Assembly: GCF_030272615.1 (NCBI RefSeq)
Contig: NC_081414.1
Span: forward strand, 338,130,502 to 338,194,501
DNA: 64,000 nt
Direction of reading: 5' to 3'
Origin: Cryptomeria japonica
Lineage: Eukaryota; Streptophyta; Pinopsida; Cupressales; Cupressaceae
Part shown: piece by piece, positions 8,120 through 19,636 of the stretch
Layout: each line of letters opens with the position of its first letter
How positions within the stretch are numbered: the stretch's first letter is position 1
Notes under the pieces: generated by a model
Seen by the model: the letters and a program-made list of their open reading frames with translations, nothing else
Database searches by the model: none
What the model was told of the DNA's origin: nothing
Position numbers and translations under genes: made by a program

Positions 8120-10957
8120 ATGTCTCATGAGTATCCCGATAGTCAAGCTTTTCCTTTAATTGAGGGTCTAAAACGTATGCTTCAAAGTGATAAGAATGGA
8201 ATTGATATTTTGCGTGGTATTGCACACATTGTGGATTCGAATGTGATGCCTATGAAGAGTTGTGCCGAAACTTTAGGTTATACACAACCTCCTACACAAG
8301 TCAATCATTCTATTCCTTTGATGACTTCTATTGCTAGCATACCTGCCTTTACATCAAACATAATGACCACTTCTATACAAGACATTCCTCCTGTGATCAC
8401 TAGTCATGGGGGCAATCCCCCTTCTTCAATCAACCCTCTTCCTTCATTTAATCCGACTTCTTCATTCATTCCTTCAATGAGTGTTCCTATTACATCTTCA
8501 CAAATGAACATGACACAAGGGGGCAATTCATTTAACCATTCCATTCCTCCTTGTAGTGTTCCTCTTGTCCAATCATCCCCTATAATTGACTATCATAGAG
8601 TCCCACCACCTTACTCTTTACCTTCTTTCAATAACATAACACCTCCATCTCAATCTAACACATCTAATATGAACTCTTCGACTGAAGCGACCATTAACAA
8701 TCTTGCACAAACTGTCTCTTCTTTACAGCAACAAATTGCTTCTATGAATCAATCTAAGTTTAGTGTGCCCACATTTGATGTTGCGAGCCCACTTTCTCTT
8801 GACATTGTTCGAGCTATTCCCCTTAAACATGTTGAAATTCAGCATTTGGAGCTTTATAATGGTAAAGGTGATCCTCTAACACATGTTAAGACCTTTCAAA
8901 CAATATGTACTGATTTTGCTTATGACCAAAGGTTGCTTGCAAAATTGTTTACTAGAACATTAAGAGACAAAGCCCTACAATGGTATTGCTCGTTGCCTTC
9001 CTATTCTATTACTTCTTTCGAACAACTTGCAAATGCTTTCATTCAACAATTTCAAAACAATATAAGTCCTAAAGTTACTTTGATTGATTTAATGCATTGT
9101 AAACAAGGTGTTAAAGAAAAAGTGACTGATTTCATTGGTAGATATAAGCATTTGTATGCTCAAATTTCTTTTCCAGTGCCTGACAATGATATTCAAAGAA
9201 TCTTTATTTCTAATTTACAAAAAGATATTCGAGACAAACTTCTATTTTTTGAGTTTACTTCTTTCCAACAGTTGTGTGCAACTCTTCACAATTATCAACT
9301 GACTGTGAGTCAAATGGAACAATCACATCCTATGGCTCCGAGTGATAAGGGTGATAGCAGTCAACAACCATTTGGGAAGTTTAAACCGAACAGAGATTCC
9401 ATCAAATTCAATGAAAACATCATCAACAATAATGTGAATGCAGCATCAGGTGTGCCTCCTATTTCTAATTTTTTCAAGAAAGAAAGAAAGTATACTCCTT
9501 TGAATGAATCATTGCATAGTATTATGAATAAGTTATTGGAACAAAATGTGCTTACTCTTCCTCCTATAAGGAAAATTGATCCTACAAAGATTACTTCACC
9601 TTATTTTGATAACAAAGCCTTTTGTCAATTTCATCGTCAGCCTGGGCATGATACTAAAAAATGTTTTTCTTTAAAGGGTAAAATTCAAGATTTGATTGAT
9701 AATAATACTATTTCTGTTTTTGGAGTGAATGATAAAGGCAATACATCTGTAGCTCCTCCTAACCAAAATCTTCAGATTTTCACTGATCCATTACCTTCTC
9801 ATACCTCTAATGCGATTGAGGCTAATGATTCCTCTCTCTCATCTGCTGGTCTTGTGTCTATGACTTCGAATGTGATTAACTTTGTAGAGCAGCAAGAAAA
9901 CCCTAAAGAACCTTCCATCACATTTGATTCCAGTGAAACCATTAGGGCACCTGATGGTCCTTTATATATAGTTGCAAAAGTCAAGAATACACCTTGCCGT
10001 GGAGTGCTTATTGATCCTTCGTGCATGGTTAATGTTATTACTGAAGAATTTCTTTTTACTTTGCAATTGAATCAAGTGATATATGACAAAACAGATGTGA
10101 TTGTGAAACTATTTGATGCCTTTTCTTCTCCTGCAATTGGTTCTATTACATTGCCTATTGAGGTCCATAACAAATCCCTTGATGTGAACTTTGCTATTAT
10201 TCCATCTTCCGAACAATTTCGTGTGAAGCTTGGCTATCCTTGGCTATCTTCCATGAAAGCTATTGCTTCTCCTATACATAAGTGTTTGAAATTTCCCCAT
10301 AATGGTGAAGTTGTTACTGTCAATCATAGTCTCTTTAAACCATTTGAAAGAGCTTCTAGCGTTCCTATTGATTACTTTTGGCCTAAACAATTCCAATCTC
10401 TTCCTCCGCGAAGTGATCATCTTTTCAAATCTTATCAAAAATGGAAAACAGATATGATCCTATCTTTAAGTGAACCTAGAACACCTAAACTTGATATTCC
10501 TATCGTTCTTGAGAAGGAAGTTCTTCCTTTGAAAGATAAAACTAATGTCTTTCCTCAAGAAGATTCCCAACCCGTTCCCATGGAGGTGACTATGTCTATG
10601 CCTAATAAACCTTCTAAGAGTAGACCTATACCTCCTCATCATGATGGACTTGGTCTCCTTCCTAAACCAAATATTCCTCCTTTATATGGAGCAGTCCCTC
10701 CTCCTTCTTTTTATAGAGAGAAGAGACCTCCTCCTTCTCCTATTTTCCAGCCTAAGAGACCACAACCTAAACACCCAAGTGATAAGGATGAGAACATTCC
10801 TCCTCCTCAATCTTGTCCACTTCCTACTAAGACTAGACGAAATCATTCTGCACGTGAACGCCGACGAAAGCGTCGTCTTAGGGCTCAAGCAGCTGCTTCT
10901 CAAACTTTGCAATCTCCAAAAACACCTTCAACAAGCATTATTCCATTTTCTCCTTAG
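8120..10957 (+). CDS. gag: Gag-protease polyprotein (Ty3/gypsy), 945 residues
   Basis: The first ~230 residues are Ser/Pro/Asn-rich and disordered. Residues about 240-395 match the retrotransposon Gag capsid domain (key words ELYNGKGDPLTHVKTF, LRDKALQWY, FIQQF, DFIGRYK). A zinc-binding motif of the plant gypsy type, FCQFHRQPGHDTKKC, lies near residue 503. Near residue 630 a retropepsin-like domain begins with LIDPS where active enzymes normally have a D-S/T-G or D-x-G motif, and continues to a GYPWL motif, so protease activity is doubtful. The C-terminus is Pro-rich and ends with a basic RRRKRRLR cluster. No RT follows. The ORF is open, in contrast to most others here. Gag would assemble particles around element RNA. 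In-frame continuations lie on both sides. Confidence 0.85.
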   Translation: MSHEYPDSQAFPLIEGLKRMLQSDKNGIDILRGIAHIVDSNVMPMKSCAETLGYTQPPTQVNHSIPLMTSIASIPAFTSNIMTTSIQDIPPVITSHGGNPPSSINPLPSFNPTSSFIPSMSVPITSSQMNMTQGGNSFNHSIPPCSVPLVQSSPIIDYHRVPPPYSLPSFNNITPPSQSNTSNMNSSTEATINNLAQTVSSLQQQIASMNQSKFSVPTFDVASPLSLDIVRAIPLKHVEIQHLELYNGKGDPLTHVKTFQTICTDFAYDQRLLAKLFTRTLRDKALQWYCSLPSYSITSFEQLANAFIQQFQNNISPKVTLIDLMHCKQGVKEKVTDFIGRYKHLYAQISFPVPDNDIQRIFISNLQKDIRDKLLFFEFTSFQQLCATLHNYQLTVSQMEQSHPMAPSDKGDSSQQPFGKFKPNRDSIKFNENIINNNVNAASGVPPISNFFKKERKYTPLNESLHSIMNKLLEQNVLTLPPIRKIDPTKITSPYFDNKAFCQFHRQPGHDTKKCFSLKGKIQDLIDNNTISVFGVNDKGNTSVAPPNQNLQIFTDPLPSHTSNAIEANDSSLSSAGLVSMTSNVINFVEQQENPKEPSITFDSSETIRAPDGPLYIVAKVKNTPCRGVLIDPSCMVNVITEEFLFTLQLNQVIYDKTDVIVKLFDAFSSPAIGSITLPIEVHNKSLDVNFAIIPSSEQFRVKLGYPWLSSMKAIASPIHKCLKFPHNGEVVTVNHSLFKPFERASSVPIDYFWPKQFQSLPPRSDHLFKSYQKWKTDMILSLSEPRTPKLDIPIVLEKEVLPLKDKTNVFPQEDSQPVPMEVTMSMPNKPSKSRPIPPHHDGLGLLPKPNIPPLYGAVPPPSFYREKRPPPSPIFQPKRPQPKHPSDKDENIPPPQSCPLPTKTRRNHSARERRRKRRLRAQAAASQTLQSPKTPSTSIIPFSP

Positions 10958-11332
10958 CCGAGAATTGAGCCAAAATCTCCTAAACATAAGATGCATGATG
11001 GTCTTGATCCTGTGCGAGTTAAAGATCCTATTTTTATAAATCTTGATGATGATATAGATGAAAATGTTATGCATGATGAAAATGTTACTTCTCTTGCTTC
11101 TGATAGTGAATATGAACTTGTTGATATTGATAACCATTTATCTAATGAATTTTCTAAAGCACTTATCCTAGCTCCTAGACAAGAACAATGTGGCTCAGAA
11201 CATGAACATAGCCCTTGTTTGGATCTTGTGATAGCTTCATCTGCTGTGTTGAATGTTCCTCCTCTAGCGTGTTCCCTGCCTTCCCGAAACATTGATCAGC
11301 AAGATCGGGGGGTAGATGACGTGCTAGACTAG
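10958..11332 (+). pseudogene. C-terminal continuation of Gag-protease after one TAG
   Basis: After the TAG at 10955-10957 the same frame runs on to a stop at 11330-11332, including the acidic piece LDDDIDENVMHDENV. Constant frame and coding-like composition suggest the ancestral protein was ~1,147 codons and was shortened by a single nonsense change, or that the TAG is read through. No domain is recognised in this tail. Confidence 0.5.
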
Positions 11333-12056
11333 TTACATTAGCATAGCAAATTCTCTCCTCCTCTCTTGTGTTACTTCTTCTATATGTTATTCTCATTCTT
11401 CTATTTGTTGTCCTTAGTGTTGTCTACTTGAGGACGATGCAAAGCATTGAGATCTCTTTTGGTCTCTCTCATGTTGACTCAAAAGACACATGTGTTCCCT
11501 TCTTCTAGGTGACCTTCCTTGATTGGGGAATGAAGAACAATTATGCATACATACATATTATATACATGACTTATCATACAGCATATTGACCCCGAGGACA
11601 GTGAAGTCACCTCGTGCTTTGTGTTTTGTGTCTATTATCCTTGGGTTTATCTCACACTTGGGGGCTAAATCTTTGCAATAACGTGCTCCTTTCCTTTCTC
11701 ATTTCTTATGTGTATCACTACGTTAAAACAATCACCCCCGTTGAGGCGTGTGTGATCGCTTTAACGTAGGGGGCATACACCCTGTCTATCCCTTCAGGAT
11801 ACATGAAAATTTCTTGGCGAACTTAGCTTTGCCTTGAAAATTTTCGGTATTCCTTTTGCATGACTCATAGTGAGGGAACCTTACTACTGACAGTCATGGT
11901 TCTCCCTCGTGATCTTCCCTTTTACTTTGTCAATCGAAGTCGTAAGATCCTTAGTCCACTGGGGGCTTGGTGTATCTTGCCTCCTTGAAGTGGTGAAAGT
12001 CTTTCAATGATTGTTCCTTGTACTTTACCGGAAGTATGAGCATACATACTCCCGCT
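11333..12056 (+). other. 3' untranslated region of the gag-only element
   Basis: About 720 bp of noncoding sequence lies between the last gag-frame stop and the polypurine tract. It contains the CTTGAGGACGATGC-type sequence typical of plant gypsy 3' regions, a hairpin (11719-11768), and an internal CTTGGGGGCTAAAT at about 11654-11667 that resembles the true polypurine tract. Confidence 0.6.
11719..11768 (+). other. Hairpin with ~17-bp stem in the element 3' UTR
   Basis: TACGTTAAAACAATCAC pairs with GTGATCGCTTTAACGTA at 15 of 17 positions, with a C-rich 16-base loop. It could act in RNA packaging, 3' end formation or priming. None of this can be shown from sequence alone. Confidence 0.6.
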
Positions 12057-12071
12057 AAAGTGGGGGCTAAA
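12057..12071 (+). other. Polypurine tract
   Basis: AAAGTGGGGGCTAAA lies immediately before the TG of the 3' LTR, the standard place for plus-strand priming. Confidence 0.75.
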
Positions 12072-13357
12072 TGTAGCATCCTAAAGTTGTGACACTTGCA
12101 ATTTCGATCGCATTTCGGTCTTCACGAACACGCAACCTGAATGGAGACCCCGAAACCTGATTATGACACTGAAAACTGCATTTTTCAAGCACCCTGGCCT
12201 GAACCTCCTTGCACCCTGTTGTCCCGGGAGGTGGGACCAGAGCGCCCAGCGCCCTGGTCCTTCAGGACCATGGCGCCCACCGCCCTGGTCCCCCAGGACC
12301 ATGGCGCCCAGCGCCCTGGTCCCCCAGGACCATGGCGCCCAACGCCCTGGTCCCTGGGTCCTATTTTGAGCCCGGTCTCCTTTGGACTTTGGGTCTTTTT
12401 GTTTGCAATTTGGAAAATAAACTTTCCTGGTCGGCCTAAGGTCGGGAAAATCAGTCTATCAGCCCTAATTGACAAGTATATAAACTACATTTTCCTCTTT
12501 CATTCGACATGATGATGGAAAAAGCGTGGAAACTATACTCAAGCATTCAAGCATTCAAGCATTCCTTCAAGCAATTGATCATTTCAAGTCTCCATTCAAG
12601 GCTAAGTGTTGCATTCAAGACAAGGATTCAACCATTGAAGAGGAGATCACTTACAACATACTACTACAACATACAACATACAACATCTATACCTTCGCAC
12701 ATAAGGATACAAACATCCTTACAACAAGGTATTAGTACTTGTTTTACATTACAGACATTTACATTTACAACACTTGCTCATTTCTTGGTTAATTCCAAAA
12801 CCGGGGTTTGACCTAATGGCAAACCCCTAATCCCTAACCCCCCAATCGTCTTCGCTTTGCTGTGTGTAGGTTGCAGGTACGTGGCTGAAATTGAAGATCT
12901 GGAATCCTTGTGCAGAGACGAACAGATCCCCCTTCGTTTCGTGGATTTTTTGGAGGACCGTGGCGCTCGGGCGCCATCGTCCTGACAACTTTCGCTCAAA
13001 TTTGCAGGACAGTGCCGTATCAACATTTTACTGCTAATTCCAGGTCCGCAGCTTCATACTGTATTCCTATCTCAGTTTATAAGCGAATCTTTCTCACTTT
13101 CTATGCATTCCTAGCTTAATTCTTCTATCAACATTCTTTACAAAAGAGGGTAGCCTTGCTTTCTTAACCCTTGAAACTCATTTAGCATCCAATCTTGCAT
13201 TGCGTGGGATTGGATCTTGTGGGTTTCAACCCCTCTTTTGAATGTAAAGTCTCTCCCCTAAGTGAAAACCATCAACCCTAGTGAATCTCCCTTCTCTCTC
13301 CTTGGAGTTGGAAGAGGGGAAAGCAACTAGGGTTCGATCGCGATTTTCCGCTTTACA
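12072..13357 (+). repeat. 3' LTR of the gag-only element
   Basis: The LTR runs from TGTAGCATCC to CGCTTTACA (1,286 bp), is colinear with the 5' LTR, and carries the same GC-rich block (12228-12362) and TATA box (12477). It is followed by the right TSD copy ATATC at 13358-13362. Confidence 0.9.
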
Positions 13358-13411
13358 ATATCAATGTAAGAGCCATGGAAATTTTTGAATCATTTGTGAA
13401 ATTTTTCTATA

Positions 13412-14998
13412 TGTTGAACACACCTAGATGTTGAGTGAGGGGAGGGGGGTAGTTGAATCAACATTAAATTAAACTTAAACACCCGTTTCCAAATTTTAGT
13501 ATTAAATCAAATCTAAAAAAATAAATAAAGCATGCACCACATAAGAACACCAATATTTTAATGTGGAAAAACCTATGAGGGAAAAACCATAGTGACAATC
13601 AACTCACACTTTATGAACAACTGATTATAATATTATTTTAAGGCTGATTGCCTAAGGAACCTCACTACTCCCTGATGGACTTTCTCATCAAATATAGGGA
13701 CTTGTCAAAAAGACTCACTATGTGATAATAGGATACATGAAGATTACAATGAAAATATGAACATGAACTGCTATAAGAGAAGCATTTATCATATGCTAAT
13801 GTTGCAGTCCCTTTATAGCACATGTACTCCATCATACTAACTTTGCACACTTCATACTCAACTGCTATATTTATTATAACTCATTACATCCACAAATGAT
13901 TTGTCTTCTATAGATACCCTTTGTAAAACCTCAAAATATTAATTAGGTTGGCTCTAAAAGACCTTTCAAATGAAACATGCGATCAAATATAGGTCGGCTT
14001 CAAACATATGTAATATAAGAAAAAATCAGTGCATTTTCCAAAGCAAATAAGATAGGTTAGGATCAACTGCAAAACAATGAACTCAATTTGTTGGGCCAAA
14101 CATCAGCACCACTGTCAAAACTGTTATCTGTTTACCTTTACATCACCAAAGAGAAACCAAAGCCAAGATTCATACCAAAATCAAAGCAATGAAAACCATC
14201 TACAACATGTCTACAACCATCTCTTGAAGTAATTGATCATCAAATACAAACGCAGGTGAAGAAACCCACTGAACTAATAGAAACAAGGCAATTCCGTCTA
14301 ACAAATACACTTCAACATAATGAATATTGCATTGTAGAGAACCAAAAAAATTGAAACCCATATTATTAAACCCTTATACCTTCCTAACCCTTATACCTTC
14401 CTAAACATATTTTCAAGTCCACATAACAAAAACTATCCAACCAGAAGTATGTGAATAATTCAATAGACTATGTTGACTGTATAACACTGTACGGTACAAA
14501 GAAACTTATATCTTTTAAAAGTGAGGGAGACATCACCTGATACTCCAAAAATAACATATTTATAACCATATCAACCTATTTCCATCTTGCTACCTAGAGA
14601 AATGCAAACCAAAACATCCAAAGACTCTACCTTAGAGAAAACACTACAGATGCCTTAGCCAATAATCTTGAACCTTCCACTACATATGGAGTATCAAACT
14701 GACATATAATCATTGTAGGAGGTTGAAGCACATTGTAAAACATCTATCTCCTCATCAACATCATACTCGATTACAAAAGAGTTGACAATCACTTATGTCT
14801 TCATCATTTGTCAAGCTATCTCTCTCGCATCTTCCATTGTCTTATAAATCTATCTTTGACCATTTATCAACCTGTTCAACAATATCAATAAAATCTATAC
14901 AAGTATGCTAGGACATCAAATTGTCTACAAGTTGACATCAATGACAACACAATCAAGTTGACATCAATGACAATAAAATGCTACACCTATTGCCCACA
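13412..14998 (-). mobile_element. Solo LTR, Copia-type family, with 5-bp TSD
   Basis: TGTTGAACAC...TGCCCACA is bounded by a perfect CTATA duplication (13407-13411 and 14999-15003). Read on the minus strand it begins TGTGGGCAAT and soon contains TTGTCATTGATGTCAAC, and it ends with a C-rich GATTCAAC...CTCACTCAACAT block. Copia LTRs of large plant genomes carry this signature. No internal region remains, so it arose by recombination between two LTRs. ORFs inside it are not genes. Confidence 0.8.
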
Positions 14999-15003
14999 CT
15001 ATA

Positions 15004-15947
15004 CAATTTGGTTTAATTTGGTGAAGTTTATCATTGTTATAGAGATTGAATCTAAATTCATACAATTAAATGTTTGAGCCATGCTTCTATTGTGCAATTT
15101 TATGTGTGTCCAGCCAGGTATTTGTGCTATTTGAGTACGATTAATTGCTATTGTTGGATATAGTTTGGTGAAAATTGTGGATTGTATTTTAAATATGCTA
15201 GTTTTACTATTTTTTTTGGAAAAGGACATCACATCATCTAAAACACAAGGGCATGTAGGTGAAATTTCAAAACCATATCACATTTTAAAAAAAATGATCA
15301 ACACTCATCTAACTTCTTAACTTGAATCATGAGAAAGTGACACACGTTTTGAATTTTGAAATGATGTAAAAAGAACCTTCAACTTTTGCTTTTATTTTTT
15401 TAATTTTTCTTTAGGCCTTGATTGCTCTAGTTTAATATTATAGATGACTCTAACAAATTAAATAAATCATTTAAGCTATCAAATAAGGAGGAAGAAGAAT
15501 AACCCTAATCAATTGTAAATTATTGTTACTCGTCATCATTCCCCTATTATTAGCGTTGATAAAATACTCCATCTTTCATTTCAAAATACAAGAAAAATAA
15601 TTGAACTTTCAAAAGGAAAATAAATTGGAATCCACAAAATAACTGACACTTAAAGAACTCTCTTAATGACAACACATCCTCTAAATTTCTTTGGAATTTT
15701 GAATACCAATTTGAGCTTAGTAGAGAGTGGTTTAGAATACCAAATAATAGTTATAAAGAATCTTTGATTCAATTTATCTACTATCTTTAAAATAATTTAT
15801 AAAAACCTAAAGTACAAACCTTACAAAATATAATATAAATGGTTAATAACATTTGACCATTGAGACAAACCACAATTTTTTAATATCAAATTTTTAAAAA
15901 TACAATTTTAATAAGAAAATTTTCTTTCCTTAAAAGAAACATATCAA
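15004..15947. other. AT-rich stretch, nothing recognised
   Basis: About 0.9 kb between two solo LTRs. It has low-complexity AT-rich sequence and no supported ORF or repeat boundary. Confidence 0.5.
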
Positions 15948-15952
15948 ATGAT

Positions 15953-17008
15953 TGTAGGTCCCAGGGACAACTGAGAGGGGGGGGTGAATCAGTTGTCTAA
16001 TAAATTCAAACCAAAATCTTATTAACCAACTTAATGCTTAGTACCGGTAAGACAGTTAAGTATGTCGGTAAATAGTGTTAACAAAAAATTGCTATACCGG
16101 TAAGAATTAATGCATGAAACATAAACATAAAGTCATCCACAACACATGACACACATATTTGTATGTGGAAACCCTGTAAGGGGAAAAACCATGGTGGGAA
16201 ACCTTACCCACAATCAGATGATACTACTGTAGATAGTAAGTGTACAAAGAGGGGTTTGCACATGCAGAAAGGCCAACAGCCTAGAGCTCACTGCTCAATC
16301 ACAGATGGGAGTCACACTGACTACAGTTGGATGGTTAAATCCAATGAGAATGTACTACACAAAATTGCATCTTCATATGCTGGATTCAGTACTGATGTAA
16401 TGCTGATATGCTTCTACAAAAACCTAGCTTCACCTTCAGATGATGTCTTCATGTATATCTCTGCTTGATCTCGCATATATCCTTCCTTAAATCTTTTTCG
16501 CATTCCACACTTGATCTTACAAATAAGATCTTACATTTATACCATACCCTAAGACCAATTTTAGTAGGTCGGCTCTACAAGATATTACAACAAAATCATT
16601 TTACAAACAATATAATATCCGATGCAATAATTGATTGAACATGTCGGCTTAATGCATTCACAACAATAATAAATCATCTTCATAGCGTGCCATGCTGATC
16701 TGGAAAAGATAAACTTGCCAGTGTAACCCTAGATAACCTGGACCTATTTGCCGGTAAAAGAAAATATGCAAATATGAATATACCAATGATTAATTCTTCA
16801 AAACAAAGTGTCCACATGATGTCTTCGACATTACCAAGTGTCTTCCATATCATTCCAAGTGTCGGTGAACATTATATCCTACCGGTGAACCATATACCAG
16901 TAACTGTGCAATAGTTACTTGCTTGCCGGTGAATGTTGCTAGATCTCCAAAGTGGTAGTTTTCAGTAGGTGTTGACATCAATGACAAAACCATACCAAAA
17001 TACCAACA
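15953..17008 (-). mobile_element. Solo LTR, Copia-type family, with 5-bp TSD
   Basis: TGTAGGTCCC...TACCAACA (1,056 bp) is flanked by a perfect ATGAT duplication (15948-15952 and 17009-17013). The minus strand begins TGTTGGTATTTTGGTATGG, then TTGTCATTGATGTCAACAC, and ends with TTCACCCCCCCCTCTCAG. It shares the block GGGGAAAAACCATGGTGGGA with the LTR at 18349-19636. The ORF at 16163-16468 runs through it and is spurious. Confidence 0.85.
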
Positions 17009-17013
17009 ATGAT

Positions 17014-18332
17014 TGCTAGATATTTTAAAAATTGAATAAAAATTAAACATGTTAAATGATTAACAATTTTTAATTGACATAAAAAAAACAAGCAATGAAA
17101 ATATATCATTCATTTACATCCAAAAAATGAGCAAAAGTAGTGTTGATCAAATCCTACATGTTCACATTTGTTGTAAACTAGGACAAGTTATGGTTCGTCG
17201 GTAGAAAGAAAGGGTTGTAGCTATTCAGGCTCCAAAACGTTATACCCCTACATGATACAATAGTACATCGTAGACATCTGGACAAAATCTCATAAGCTCG
17301 GTACTCAGAACCCACCATTGACATGGACGAAACTTGGGATCCCATGATGTAGATGATGTTGTCATTTTTATTTCGACAAAAAAGCTTCCACACGGGTACC
17401 ACTTCGCCGGTCCTTCTTGCGGTTACAGGCACGTAGCTAAAATTTAAACCTCATCGCTCTTGCGGTTATGGGCGTTGTATCACGTATGCTGAAAAATTAT
17501 ATTTTAAAAAATATAATGTCCAACCGGTAGAAAGAGTTAATAATATGGTCATTTGAAATTTTTGGATTATTTTCGTATGCATACTGCATGTGCAATGCGA
17601 ATGCTGCATCGCAAGGGATTTCAAGATCATCTCGATCATTTAGGTTGAATGTCCTTGATTGAATCAAAAAGCTATTGAATCACAGAGCGAGGGACCTGCG
17701 TATCCAATAGAGGTATTTGCGAAGGTGAGGACAAAATTGGCCACAACAATAAGGTGAGTTGTATGTGATTATTGTTATCACCTGCTAACACGTGTGTTTT
17801 TCATGTGTAGGGAGGAGGTGTTGAGATCAACAATATGGGTTTGGTGATAGTGGTAAGTTCAAACCCTAATGGATAACACGAGTATTACTCAAGTTGTGCA
17901 AAATCTTTTCAAGTGACACTCAAGTTGTGCGAAAATATTTTAAACCATAACACATAACATGACATTTTTTCTATTTTTTAACATTTACCTTACCATGTTC
18001 ACAGTGAATTTCATGTTCTACGAAAGTAGTTGACACCCTAATAGATAACATGACATTCTTTTATTTTCTAGCATTTACTTTGTTCACTGTGAATTTTGTT
18101 TGCAATTTGCAGCATTGAAGTGGAGGTGTGAAGAAGCCAAGCATGTATGTTTGTTTGGTGTCTAGGTGAAGAAGAGTATAAAGGTGTGTATATTTGCCTA
18201 ATCACATGTGCCAATTTTCCATAGTGAGTGGAGTTGTGAAAGATGAAATGACATTTTTTTTGTTTTGTGTAAGTTCAAATTGATTTTTTTTTGAAAGTGT
18301 CTGCTGTTTCCTTGTGCCAACCAAACATAACA
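17014..18332. other. Noncoding stretch with a short direct repeat
   Basis: There is no convincing gene. A ~60-bp segment at about 17947-18012 (ACATAACATGACATT, then TTTACC and GTTCACAGTGAATTT) recurs at about 18043-18102 (AGATAACATGACATT, then TTTACT and TTCACTGTGAATTTT). The 84-residue antisense ORF at 17178-17432 has no motif. Confidence 0.5.
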
Positions 18333-18348
18333 ATGTTGTTTTATTTGT
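18333..18348. repeat. 16-bp direct repeat flanking an LTR-like insert (left copy)
   Basis: ATGTTGTTTTATTTGT occurs here and again at 19637-19652, on the two sides of the LTR-like segment. This is longer than the 5-bp duplication expected for LTR integration. Confidence 0.6.
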
Positions 18349-19636
18349 CAAAAGGTTGGATGATAGTGTTAGACAATTCAAATAACCAAAAGACAACTGA
18401 GGGGGGGGGGGGGGGGGTGAATCAGTTGTCACTAGATTACCAGAACCTTAAGAAATTAAAACATTGTTACCAGAACCTTAAGAAATTAAAACATTGTTAC
18501 CGGAACACATAAGGTCAATACCGAAATACATAAACCAATTACCGAAATAGAATATATATCAATTAAGCACAACCAACAATTAGAGAATAAATATGATCCA
18601 CATGACACCAAGATTTATACATGGAAAACCCAGTAAAGGGAAAAACCACAGTGGGAAGCCTACCCACAGTCAGATAATACTTCTGCAGTAAGTATGTGAT
18701 TACAAATTGAGGGACCTGCACTTGAAGGAAGACCAATAGCCTAGAACACACTACTCATTACAAAAGGAGTCTCATTGACTACATAAAAATCTAGACTACA
18801 ATCCAGAAGGAAGAATGAACTACAATAATAACATCTCCTATGCCTAAGTATAGTTTCGGTTAAGCTCAATACCAGAGGACTTAATCCTCTTGCATAAACC
18901 CAACTCGATCACCAATGATCAACCAAATCCTCTGCATGAATGATTATTACATTATTTGCTTGCATACATCCTTTCTATATGATTTACAATGAGATCTTAC
19001 ACATATATATACAAACCCTTGACCATAAACAATAAGGTCGGCCACTAGACAATAAAGAAATTACATAATTACAAAACATGCCGGCCCGAGACCAAACAAA
19101 TAATATCCAACCCATAAGACATCTCAGAAACCCATATGAAACCAATCAAAACATTACATTAAGTCGGTCCAAAACCTAGATAGAATAGAATAGGTCTGGA
19201 TCTAAATGCAACACCACTAATCAACTGGAACATGAACATGATAACCATCAACATTTTGAAACTCTACTAGAAGCCGCACCAACACCACTTATACATAATA
19301 TCAAAAGATCTTCAATCAAGCTTTGTTGGTGAAACCCTCACCGGATCAACAAACCAGGCATACCAGCATATAAGAAAGCATCTGATCACCAAATCAAAAC
19401 CAACTGACTGAACATGAGTCGGAGAAGCATGAATAGAAGATCTAAGACAATTCCAAAAACCAAAGCATACCGAAGTATACCCGATCATCATGATCTTAGC
19501 AGCCAGAAACCAAATATCCTACTGGGACCAAAAAGATATCGATAAACAACCAAAATAGCTAGTGTTGACATCAATGCCAAAACATCAATGCGACACATAA
19601 TTAATTCCTCCAAATGGCTAACAGATAGGGCCCAAC
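18349..19636 (-). mobile_element. Copia-type LTR-like segment with atypical flanks
   Basis: The segment contains the same family landmarks as 15953-17008: ACAACTGAG followed by a G-run and GTGAATCAGTTGTC, then AAACCCAGTAAAGGGAAAAACC, and TGTTGACATCAATG near 19562. The right edge reads GGGCCCAACA, the reverse complement of a TGTTGGGCCC start. The left edge is not a clean TG, and the flanking repeat is 16 bp. A short tandem duplication, CCAGAACCTTAAGAAATTAA, occurs at about 18440-18490. It is likely a solo LTR with a rearranged or secondarily altered left side. Confidence 0.6.
18401..18417 (+). repeat. G17 homopolymer tract
   Basis: Seventeen consecutive G bases lie within the LTR signature ACTGAG(G)nTGAATCAGT. 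The related LTRs have 8 (near 15977) or interrupted G-runs (near 13440), so the length varies strongly within the family. Confidence 0.85.

Larger units (their letters stand above)
5420..13357 (+). mobile_element. Complete non-autonomous Ty3/gypsy element (gag-protease only, TR-GAG-like)
   Basis: The element has two similar LTRs (5420-6714 and 12072-13357), TG...CA ends, a 5-bp TSD, a primer site complementary to plant tRNA-Trp, a long leader, one gag-protease reading frame and a polypurine tract. The interior of about 5.36 kb contains no reverse transcriptase, RNase H or integrase. It would need a partner element in trans. Elements with LTRs and only Gag are known in plants as TR-GAG; here a retroviral-type protease region follows Gag. 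By eye the LTRs differ by scattered substitutions and a few small indels, so the insertion is fairly young compared with its neighbours. Confidence 0.9.

Noticed and set aside
16163-16468. 101-residue ORF
   Set aside because: Lies inside a TSD-bounded solo LTR and is not maintained in the related LTR at 18349-19636.
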